From assembly GCA_963281255.1 (NCBI GenBank), contig OY725503.1, positions 1,054,001 through 1,118,000 of the forward strand: DNA of 64,000 bases. The letters run 5' to 3'. The notes under the pieces were generated by a model. The model was given only the letters and a program-made list of their open reading frames with translations. It was not told the origin of the DNA and did no database searches. Position 1 is the stretch's first letter. Each line of letters starts with the position of its first letter. The stretch comes from Aphrocallistes beatrix. Lineage: Eukaryota; Porifera; Hexactinellida; Sceptrulophora; Aphrocallistidae. Positions 46,727-59,600 of this stretch are shown piece by piece. A program made the translations under genes and the position numbers.

Positions 46727-49700
46727 CATCGAGTTTTAATAGTAAGGATAATGTTGTCCGAGTATTAAGCTAGCATTTCAAACTGATTCCATCTTATTCT
46801 TTATCACCAACTTTATAATAATGCCTCAGTGTGTCCAAATTATGTAAATCTTCTTAAACGAAAAATAATATGTCAAATGAGTGGCAATCTCAACAAAAAA
46901 AATAATATTTATTTTCGAACCATTATTTTGTACTAGTTGGGAATTTATATAACTCGTTAGCTTGAAGCAGCTTGTGTAAGTTAAATTCTGATTCATGAGT
47001 TTTGAATGTTTCCTATAGATGTGTGTTTAGATTGGACTGTTCAAAGTGGAATCTGTTACAAAGCATTCCAAAGTACTATTCCTGTAACCTGGAATGAAGC
47101 AGAACAGAAATGCAGTAATGAATCAGGATATTTGGCTGAAATACCAAACTTTTACGTAAGTAGAAGAATCAGATCACTTATAAGCTATTCTTTAAATCAG
47201 TGTTGGATTGGATTGACACAGAATAATGGATATTCTTGGCAAATTGGAAATTTCAATTTATCGGATCCAAACAGCTGTCCCATACAAACACCTCCTCTGT
47301 GTGGATACATGGATCACTTAGGGAGATGGAGAATGAGAAACTGTGAAGATAAACTCAACTGTTATGTTTGTATGAGAGGTGAGTCTTGTTAATCCTACGT
47401 ATATAATAAAACAGGAAGAATTGTACTTAATTAGATGAATATTTTTATTTTTCTATCAATTAGAGTAACTTCTTTAGAGAGATACTTTGACATGGCTCGT
47501 ACGTATAGTGTACATAGTATGTCGTTCTTCACACAAATACAAGTATGTTAAGTCTGTCGGTTTGATTCTGAGCCTCTTTTCAGCTGTAGATGTGACTTTA
47601 CTTTTGCTTTAATGTGTGACTTCATGATTGAGTTTTGATATGAATAAATTTATTCATATCTACACTTTCTGATTTACTCCAAATGAGCACCTAGAAAAAT
47701 GAGGTAATATTTCCTACGATAGTATCATCTTACACAGTACAAATATCAACCAAGTATCCGAAGTAATCTTATAACCTAGACCTTATGTTCCTAAATTGTA
47801 GGATATGATACGCTTTATTTCATTTCGTCGTACGCAGATTTGCCATTCGCGCTAATTCACAAGAATGCAACCTCGTGAACGGCGGATTCTTGTATAAATA
47901 CTTAGNNNNNNNNNNNNNNNNNNNNNNNNNNNNNNNNNNNNNNNNNNNNNNNNNNNNNNNNNNNNNNNNNNNNNNNNNNNNNNNNNNNNNNNNNNNNNNN
48001 NNNNNNNNNNNNNNNNNNNNNNNNNNNNNNNNNNNNNNNNNNNNNNNNNNNNNNNNNNNNNNNNNNNNNNNNNNNNNNNNNNNNNNNNNNNNNNNNNNNN
48101 NNNNNAACAATAATGTACAGTGGGATGCAAATAATTTATTCCGTCGATATAGAGAAATTTTACTCATAAGTTCAGCCTTGAAGATAACATTAAGGATGTT
48201 TTACCCGATTACTGTGTCAGAATGACCCACTGCTCTTATTTAATTAAGGATAAAAAATCAGTCCCAGGCGCTAGCGTGTTTGATTGAAAATATTAGTGAC
48301 TTGTAAATGAACTTATCCTTCCAGAAGATGATTAAACATCCCATTATCTTGGATATATTTTAATTTACGAATATTTTGTAAATTGTAGCATAACTGCGAT
48401 GACGTCATACCTTGCGAATCTGAAGCCTTACAAAGTTTCTGAATTAATAGGTTCAATAACCCATAGGTCAATAATACTTTTTTATACCTTATCATCAACC
48501 AAAAGTGTCAATACCACCAAAATGAGGTTTTGTGCCACTGTGAGGTTCTAACAGTTAGAAAAAACGATGAAAATTAATATAGATTTCGATTTTTTACACA
48601 TTTAAGGTTCTGAAATAGTAAGAAAAATCCGATGTGTATAAACGGTTTTGACTGTACTTATATTTCAATATTTGATATTTAACCCAAAAAAGATAATTAA
48701 GATTTTGTATTTGTAGTCAGACTATGTATTAAAATAGTACGAATAGAATATGCAGTTTTAACTTGCGCAGTTGGTTTGTGTCACTAATCATATGTAATGA
48801 TGGATTGATAATGGTGAGTGATTATATGTTATTGTAATATAAAGTTATATATAAAGTTATATATATATATATTTCAGTCATTTTCAATCATGAAAAGGAA
48901 GAATTGGGCATTAACATTTCTTTAATACCAATTTTGACAGTTTGGACTAGAGACAATAAATTTGAAATACAATTTTCTTACATCTTGAATGTATAATACT
49001 TCGAAAGTATGCCCACTTTAACATTACAGCCAAACTTGTCTATAACGGCCACTCAAGGAACTAGGTAAAATTGTCGTTATAAACAGAATATAGTGTCAGA
49101 TTGTAACGATGCAGTGACAATCTATAATTGTACTGGATATCACATACTAGAAACTAAAATCACAAGATCATCGTTAGGAATGGGGATCGTAATAGTACAT
49201 GTATGTAGTTCTAAACATGAAGTGGCCGTTATAGACAGTTTTAGGCCCCCCAAGGTACAGAAAAAGGATGTCGGCTGGCCGCGTTGAGCAGGTGACCGCT
49301 ATACACAGGTCCACAGGTTCATTATAGGAAATCAGACCGGACTGTTCATAGGTGACCGGTGACTGTTATATAGACGTGGTCACTAGAGCAAGTCCCACCG
49401 TATTTATCCTTACTATTAAAACTCGATTAATGTTTGTGTATATATATATATATATATATGTAACGAATTGATTGAAGAAACTGTCAGGCTCAGAAAGCTG
49501 ATTTTTGGCATGTGGGAGTCTTTTGGCTATGGCTCCACTAAGTTCTGAGCTCAGACAAAAATATCGACTCATCATGGAATTATGACGTCATTGTAACATT
49601 TTTAAAAGTTAAGCAACACAGTTATTCGGGCATAACTCAGCCATTAAAGGAGATAGAAGACTGAAATTTTAATAGAATATGTATACTAACATACCTCACA

Positions 49701-52700
49701 TATGATGCAACTATCATCAAAAATGATGACTCATCACTTTGTTATGATGTCATCATTACTCATCAAAATTTTAAAATTTAAATTTGGTGATTTTTCGTGC
49801 GATATAGATTATAACAGTAGGACAGACGTATTTAGAGATGTTATCTCCTTTATAATTGATCAATGTGACCCCAGGCGACCGAAGGGAGCCTCCGGCGGAC
49901 ACAAAGTGTCCGCCAGCCGCGCAGCGCAAGCAAGCGAAGCGCGCTTGAATTAAATAATTCGAGATAAGTTTTTTGTCTCTATAATGTATTTATAACTTGT
50001 GAACATTTAGCCAACGAAATTTTTATAATTAAACATTTTTTAGAAAATGACAATAAAGTACAACCTTGTGAGCTACCTGAAACTTCTTCATCTTCAATTC
50101 CCCCACTTCCAACTATGTCAACTATACCATCACCGACACCATCACCTACACTATCACCACCACCAATAGGTATTTAGTATAATTTTAGTAAATACTAATA
50201 TATACTTTAGAAATACAAGCACACTAGTCTTGCTTGGCTAAATGCAATCAAAAGGAATATGTAATGGTGGATAGCCCATCTAGCTTTCCTATATGTTATA
50301 AGCAAAATTGTTTGAATAAATCCAAATATAATACTAAATCCAAGTCATTTTTTGTCACTTTTAGGTTTGTATTGCATCTATTTCGCTCATTTTCTGAGTT
50401 TTAGATAAAATATAGCCAACCCAGATGATCTCAAATTAGTTTTTAGTTCAAATCAGATCAAGTTAAGATCCAACCTTAGAACGAAATGCAAATTGTGTCC
50501 AGAAAATCGATATTTCACCACTTTTCCCCCAATTGAAGAGGTTAATTTGAATGGTAAAATAGTTTATGAAATCTGTCTGTCCCTCATTCCCCAAATTCCC
50601 CACTTAAATGTAGAGGTCTATTTGTATGTAAACGAGTAGATATGGCCTAAATTTGCCCACATAAAGAGGTTCTCCAAATATAGAGGCTTCACTTATGGAG
50701 GTTCTACTGTAATTACTATTAAGTTATCTAAGAAATAGAAAAGAGGAAAAAAGGACTTTTCAAATGTTCCAAAGAACAAAGTAATTTACGCTGTACAGAT
50801 CTTGGATATTTAGTTTTCATTGATTAGTGGTCTTAATCGTTCATCCAAATTGTTCTAATATTTCTTTTAGCTCACTTACGAGTATATGAATCTTATATAT
50901 CAAAACTTAATGATTTAGTGCAGCGATTATTCATATTCTCACACCCTTCCTCGAAACGTGAGAGAAGGTGCTGATAAATTGATTTAATACTTTTAACACT
51001 AAAACTGAAGTGTATGAAAGTAAATTTGATCAGAAATGTAGGATTTGCATTAATTAGTATTTAAATTCTACATTTCTGATCTACAGTCTCGAAGTGTATG
51101 TTTATGCAAGCAAGCAAAGTTGTTTGCATTAAACATTTTTAATTACACTCAGACAATTTTCTACCTGAACAACGTTTTTCAATTTGTATTCCATGTTAAA
51201 TTTTAGTTTAATTTAATCATGTTAGTCTTAATATGGTACTATATATATATTTTGTGTATTTTGTTTCTATTCTAGATACGGAGAGCATTGGTCAAGTTGC
51301 AAGTAGTACACTAAATGATGTGAAGGCAATAAAAACAAATTTTCAGGTTAGTTACGAGGAATCCATATATGTTACTATATAAAGGATCTTTCAATAAAGA
51401 TATATCGTAGAGCAGGGTTTCATCCAGCTTTCCAAAGTCATACGCCTAAATGGACGCCACCATTTTTCTACGCGCCTAGACTCACTTTTATATAGCATTT
51501 TTATATATGTTTTATGCTGTGCGCCTAAGTAGGCGTATTCCGCGCGCCTAGCCTCAAAAATCATACGCCTAATTATGATATTTTAAACAAAGGTTAACAA
51601 ATAATTTCTCATATGGATCCGAAAATATAATATTCAAAATCAACAGCACTAAAAAACCCATGTCAACCGTTGGAAGCTATTTTTGTAATTTGTTTACTTT
51701 ATGTATCTATTGTAAACAAAAGTAAACAAATACTTCATCATATCGATCTGGAAATATGATATTCGAAATTTACACCCCTGAAAACCCCAAGTTAACCGTT
51801 GGAAGCTAGTCTCTAGCCTATTTTTATAATTTGTTTACTTTATATATCTTTTGTAGACAAAAGTAAACAAATTAACTATCATATTTACTCGAAAATATGA
51901 TATTCGAAATCTTCACCCCTAAAAACCCCATGTCATCCGTTGGAAGCTAGTCTCTAGCACATTTTTCAATATTCGTCAAATGGTGCGAAAATATGTATAT
52001 AAAGGTGTGAAAATATGCACATAATCTTTTTTATTGCAATGCACTATAATATATTTAAGATATCAAACATAAGTTGTGGCTTTGAAGTATTAATAACAAT
52101 GACGATCGATTGTAGTGTCGTACAATGATTACTATTGTGATAGTGTAGTCCTGCATTTAGTATAGAAAAGGTGTGAAAAATTGTTTTCCATTTTTTTTGC
52201 AGAGGTGTGAAAATTTCGCTTAGATCTTAGAACTTAATCGTAGTCATATCATTTGACACCTACATGCCAATTTTCATATCTCTACGACTTGCCAATTTTT
52301 CAATCAATTCGGACAAACACACGAACAAAAAAAAAAATCCTAGCGTTTTAATATATAAGATTATTCGTTTTATTTTTGTAAGAGTAATTATATTTAATAT
52401 TATAGTCAGATATCGACCAAACACTGACAAGCTTTGCAAGAACTGTTTCAATGAATCTAACATTTCTAAACAACACTCTATTATTAGCTGAATTCCCAGA
52501 GAGTGGATTATGTAAGTTAAGCCAATAATATATATTTTCAGTAATATAGTATTTAATGGGAATAATTAGTTTACTTGCAAGCACACTTCACTTGCTTGAG
52601 CTGCGCAATTAGCAACATTTTCCTTGTGGAATTATCTAGTACTACAGTCGAAGTCAGGTTTTTTGTTCATCAATTATTTTTGTCGCTAGGCTTCTGTAAA

Positions 52701-55700
52701 CATTGTTTTGTGTTTATGTGTAGTGGTAATTGCATTACAAAATGCTATTGTAGCCTAGACTATGAAATCAGTTCGACAAGAAAAACCGACTTCGACTGAC
52801 GGAAAATGTTTTATTTAATGAGAATTTTAAAATTATAAAGTAGTACAATCGAATAGAACAAGGTTAATTAATTAAATCATTTCTGATTCTATTATACAAC
52901 AAAATCCTATGCAGATCTAGCAGCATATATAGCGCCTACGGATAGGAAGACAGTAGTGAATAGCAGTCGCAACTCAATAACTACACAAGCAGGCTCCTTT
53001 CCAGGTAAAATAATTTAGTAACAAAATATATTTCTCCATGTAATAATATAGATTGGAATAACTGTATAACAAATTGGATTTAAATAAAGTTCATTATAAT
53101 ACCACTATAGTTACAGATATCACAAACTATACTATCATCTGTAACTAGAGATAAAAGTTCTTTATTCAAAAGTTTCAAAAGGTTAAACAAAATTGTATGC
53201 ATTAGAATCTCGCTAATACAAATACTAGGGACGTTCGAAATTGTCCGAAGTGATATACATGTAGTTTCCTCCGTATGGGATAAAATACCTGTCAAATTAT
53301 CTGTTTTCGTATTACGAAGTTCTACTGATATGTTTTGCAATTTATATATCAGATCAAAATCATTTTGTATATTCTTGAACCAGAATAGTTTTACCTCTTT
53401 GGAGACTAAACTTGTTTATCTCATACCCAGCATCGGCTCCACGTAGGGGTCCTGTTTGACGCTTTGAACTCCCCTCTCGAATTGACCATCGCTTTCAGGA
53501 TCAGGCTATCTTTTAAGCAATTTTTTCTTACTTCTAAAAGTTTTTTATTTCTGATTTATTTTTTTTCTAGAATTTAGATTATAATATAAATTTTTTATAT
53601 ATGACTAAGAAATGGTTGGATATTTTATATTAGCGTATTATTACATGATTGTGTTCGAAGTATGATAAATTTTACATTCCTAGCCAATATTGGGAGTTTC
53701 AGATGGCTTCGAATACAATAATGTTTCAAATTTTTGAATTTATATTAATAAAAATCCCAATATAATATAGTTTTTTTATTCCGGGGATTATTTTTTTTAA
53801 TCCTAAAAAAGAACAAAAAAATTTTTAAATCCTTAAAAGATACATTGTTCAGGATGAACTGGGACGTTTCTCAGTCCTAAATTTCTCAAGCATTTCTCTA
53901 ACCAACTTCCCATCAACGTTTGTGCCTTGATCACATACTGATTCGGCGGTCTGGTCTGCCATCGGATAAATCTCCACAAACTTAGAGAGTAGATCAGTTA
54001 ACAAAAGGAAATATCTGCCAGCGGAGTGGGTTATGATCAGTCAAGAATATGACCTTGTGTGCTGCCATCTTTGATATCCTGGAAACATCAGAACTTTTCC
54101 TTCTCTATACTTTCAAACTGTAGGCTTAGACTGATCGTTTGGTTCACTCGATCTTCTTCTTTTGAATCATATGGAAGGCGACGATGCTTGGGGAAGACTG
54201 GCTGGAGTAGTATGAAGAACATCCTGGCAAGAAGCATGGAAATGACCCACTCTTTACTTCGGACTTGCTCGAGGGATTTCTCTAACTGTATCGTCAGCCT
54301 TTGGCACTTGTGGGTGTATTCAATGTTATCTTCTCTAAAGTATTTGATACAAACGCAATATCTTAAGTTCATCAATATGCTTCGATGTAGTCGAATCCAT
54401 GCTTGCTTATGTTCAGGTAGGGTTTTTGGAATCCGAAAACATGCGATCTCTGGTCTGTAATTGCTTTTGAAACCGGGAGCTGAGCACGTATTTTGCATTC
54501 ATATATTAATGAATAATTGCTAATAGCTTTATTGAAAAGATAAAAGATTAGCATTAAATAATATGAAAGCATGATATATAATATGAGAATTGTTAAGCCA
54601 GGAAAGAAGTACCTAAAATATTTTTAGAAAGTATGGTTAATTTTAAACTAAAAAGTTGCTACATTTAATTTTGGTTTAACAATAAATCCATCTTCGACCG
54701 CATCCCTGGTCTATTTTTGAGATTCAGACGGCAGGCCTTATATACAGAAGGCTATGTATAAAGTTGCTCTCTACTTTTTGTCTGGATTTTTATGCAGGAA
54801 AATGAAGGAATAATTAGATGAATTATATCGATTTTAAGTTGGCCCCCTAAATTTAAATCTCTGGAGCCGCTACTGCTCATACCTATAGTTTCCCAGATAA
54901 ATAAGTGATCAATGGAGAAAAATACTATAGGCGACTATTTCAAAAATTAGCTGCTATGGTAGAGAGTATGATAGTTAGATAACTTAAAAATCAAATTCAG
55001 AAGATTTGGAATACGATATTTATGTAAAAGTCGAAGTAGGGGAGCTTCTTCGTTTTTTGTACCCTAGGTATGTAATCAATTGGATAAAAAGGACTTTGAC
55101 TGTATTTTGATTTTTTACAGTGAATCGGACAGTCGGACACTCTAGATGATTTAACTCTTTTTACTCTAGACTAGAATAGTCCGATTGACCGGCGCTAACT
55201 GTATTATATTTTGTTTGTAGAAAACACACTAATTCTGGTCCTAAACATCAACAATAGCATCATCGGAGAAAATGTAACAAACAGTTCATTTAAGTAAGAA
55301 CTTTTAACAATGTACACCTAATATTAATGGAAACATTACATATCTAACTCACATTTTCTATCTTTAGTTTAATCAGTGATCTCATTATTATTGAAGCAAC
55401 CAACGAACTGATAGGGAACCTCACCATAACATTTGCTATTAATAGAACTACGGAGGTTAGTTCATCAATTTAAATATAATGTTTGCTACGGTTTCAGATA
55501 CTTCTAAACACAAATTGGAACTTTCCTAATCAAATCACAGGCTTGATCTATATCCCAGTACTTTAATTAAAAGTCTTTGATCAACGCATAAGCATAGAGA
55601 TATCCTTACTATTAAAACTCGATTAATGTGTATCGACTCATCATGGAATTATGACGTCATTGTCACATTTTTAAAAGTTAAGCAACACAGTTATTCGGGC

Positions 55701-56642
55701 ATAACTCAGCCATTATAGGAGATAGAAGGCTGAAATTTTAATAGAGCCTGTAAACTAACACGCCTCACATATGTTGCAACTATCATAAAAAATAATGATT
55801 CATCACTTTGTTATGACGTCATCATTACTCATCAAAATTTTAAAAATTGACAAATTTGGTGATTTTTCGAGTGATATCGATTTTAAAACTAAGATGGACA
55901 TATTTGGAGATGATATCTCCCTTATAATTAACCAGTCTCACCTCCAGGCGACCGAAGGGAGCCTCCGGCGGGCACGAAGTGTCCGCCAGCCGCGCAGCGC
56001 AAGCAAGCGAAGCGCGCTTGTTTTCAATAAAACTGGTATTATACAAATTTACTAGCATAGTTATTATCAGAATCCGTACTTTTGTGGATTAATTTAGAAT
56101 ACCATCTAGGAAAACTAGTGATAAGTTTTACCCTACGTTTTATGTAATACAAGCGCGCTTCGCTTGCTTGCGCTGCGCGGCTGGCGGACACTTCGTGTCC
56201 GCCAAAGGCTCCCTTCGGTCGCCTGGAGGTGACATTGGTTAATTGTAAGGGAGATAACATCTCTAAATATGTCCATCTTAGTGTTAAAACCGATTTCACT
56301 CGAAAAATCACCAAATTTGTCAATTTTAAAATTTTTGATGCGTAATGATGACGTCATAACAGAGTGATGAGTCATCATTTTTTGATGAAAGTCGCATCAT
56401 ATGTGAGGTATGTTAGTATACAGATTCTATTAAAATTTCAGCCTTCTATCTCCTATAATGGCTGAGTTATGCTCGAATAACTGTGTTGCTTAACTTTTAA
56501 AAATGTGACAATGACGTCATAATTCCATGATGAGTCGACATTTTGCTCTGAGCTCAGAACTTACTGGAGCCATAGCCAAAATACTCCCACATGCCAAAAA
56601 TTAGCTTTCTATGACCGGCAGTTTCTTCAATCAATTCGTTAC

Positions 56643-56687
<45 letters not shown>

Positions 56688-59600
56688 CACAATAATCGAG
56701 TTTTAATAGTAAGGATTATATACGTATAAAAATTCACACCATTTTCACGAATTTTGAAAGATATGCTAGAGACTAGCTTCTAACGGGTGACAGGGGGTTT
56801 TAAGGGGTGTAGATTTCGAATATCGTATTTTCGATCAAATATGCTGATTAATTGTTTACTTTTGTTTGCAATAGATACATAAAGTAAACAAATTACAAAA
56901 ATAGGCTAGAGACTAGCTTCCAACGGTTAACATGGGGTTTTTAGTGCTGTAGATTTCGAATATTATATTTTTGGATTCATATGAGAAATTATTCGTTAAC
57001 TTCTGTTTACAATATTTATACAAAGGAAAAAATTCCCAAAATTGGTTAGATTGAGTAACTCCAGGCGCCCACAGGGCGACTCTGCGGACACGCAGTGTTT
57101 GCAGGCCGCGAAGCGCAAGCAAGCGAAGCGCGCTTGTACCTATAATAACACTAACTAGGAGTTATTAAAAGTAGTTAGAAATGAGTTTACGTGCTATTTA
57201 AGTAGTGTATTAATCGTTATTTTTGTAGGAGAAGAGCAGCACTATAGTATGTGCTTACTTTGATACAGTGTGAGTTGATTTATTATTTGAAAAGTGTTAT
57301 ATAGTAGATGCAATAATTTATTGAAACTATCGATTGGGAATACAAATTTGATAATTGCGTATAAATATAACAAAGAAGTATACAGGTACTAAGATTGAGT
57401 GTAATAACTTCTGTTCGTTAGAGTTGTAGATTGGTCAATCGAACTGTGCATGTTTGTTTTGCTTCATCAAAGGAACCTATTAGGAGAGTGATCCTCGATT
57501 CCGTGGCCCTTCAATGGTCTAAAAAACACGCTCGCTATTAGTACCGATCTATTCATGCCTCCGAATATCTACCAGCAGCCCTGCTAGATATGCATAGTAC
57601 TTCAGAATTCATTGTAATATTCAGGTCTACCAATGTTAATTCAAACCAATCAACATATTTACTGCTATAATGCTTATTCTGACTGTATTCATATTCCATT
57701 TTAATATAAACAAGCGCGCTTCGCTTGCTTGCGCTGCGCGGCGGGCGGACACTTTGTGTCCGCCTGAGGCGCCCTTTGGGAGCCTGGGATCACATTGATT
57801 AATTATAAGGGTGATAGCATCTCTACGTCTGTCCTACTGATACTCAATATCACACGAAAAATCACCAAATTTGTCAATTTTTAAAATTTATGATACGTAA
57901 TGATGACGTCATAACAAAGTGATGCGTCATCATTTTTTGAATATAGTTGCATCATATGTGAGGTATATTAATATACACATTCTATTAAAATTTCAGCCTT
58001 CCATCACCTAAAATGGCTGAGTTATGATCAAAACCTGTAATTTCTAATTATAAAAAGGTGACAATGACGTCATAATAGCCAAAAGATTCCCACATGCCAA
58101 AAATCAGCTTTCTGCGCCTGGCAGTTTCTTCAATCAATTCGTTTTATATATATATATACGGTACAGTCGACTCCGCTTAATAGGGCCACTGTTTAATCGG
58201 GTCAACCGCTTAATCGGGCCACTTTTGGCAGGACCGGAATAGCTCTCACACATAGAAGTTAATATGAAATATTTTCGGTTAATAGGGTTCTCCGCTTAAT
58301 CGGGGCAAAATGTCCTCTGACCGATGTGACCCTATTAAGCGGAGTCGACTGTATATATATGTATAAGTCACATATATAAACATTAATTGAGTTTTAATAG
58401 TAAGGAAATTTTTTAGAGAAAGCAAATGGCTAACAGATGGAATTGTTACAGATGTCACAGGAAGTGGGGGGAGCCTGACTGTGTCGTGCTTGACTAATCA
58501 CCTCACCTCATTCGGGGTACTGATTCGGTTAAAAGATCAAGGCATAAAAGGAAGAGAGAAACTAGCAATGTCCATTATCAGTTATATTCTTCTCTCTTCC
58601 TCTCTAATCGCACTCGTCCTATCTATTCTCATCTTCATTGTGATTGGAAAGGAGTTCTTTCAAGTTGAAATGAACATAATTTATTTCAATTATGCGCTTT
58701 CCCTAGCACTAGCCATTCTCACCTTCATCTTTGGCATTCAGTTGACTTCCATTCACCCGATAGCTTGTAGTGTGTCCGTATTTCTGCTCCATTATTTCTG
58801 GCTAGCTGTCTTCAGTTGGAGTCTCTGTGTGTCGATTGAGATCATCTACTTACTCTGGATCACGTCTCTGAACAGGAAGAATCTGTTTTGGTTCTTGCTT
58901 CCACTTGGTTGGGGTCTTCCAGTGCCTATTGTGGTCATATCAATTGCTGTCCGTCATGACTCTTATCTCCATTCAACAGCTGACTTTTGCTTCCTTTCCT
59001 ACTCCAATGGACTGATTTGGTCGTTCATTGGACCTATTCTAGTACTGCTGTGTCTCAACCTGATAGCTCTCATCATGGCGTGCATAAAGATAGTTCTGAT
59101 TGCAAAGAATGGAGACAAGCGTAGGAATGTCTCTAATTGGGAAGTAGCAAAGCAATCTGTGATTAACTCATCTTTTCTGTTTCTTGTGTTGGGAGCTCCT
59201 TGGATTCTTCTTCCAATTGGTTTGCTTGTAAACTCATTCACTTCTACGACTGTTTTTGAGTGGATTTTCATTATCCTGAATAGTCCCAGTGGCATTCTGT
59301 TCTTCATTCTGTTTACGTTAAGGCACGATATTGTAAGAGAGAGGCTGTTTAGAAAGAAATCAGAAACTACTAACCAGCATTCGAAAGAGCTCAATTCAGT
59401 TCCTAAATATAACACCCCTCGCGTTATCCGCCCAAGAATGAATGATATTTCTTCCCAAACTTGTGAGTCTGATGTTGCAGGGATGTCTTCTTTGGAAACT
59501 TTCCCACCTAACAATATGCAAACCACAGAGAATAACTCGGACACCATTTTCAAGAAGCTCACCAAGGAGTGTTTGGACAGCGATGTAATATCTGATGGAA

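Noticed and set aside
58999-59565. 188-codon minus-strand frame opposite the GPCR 7TM exon
   Set aside because: Shadow of a well-supported plus-strand exon with conserved 7TM motifs.
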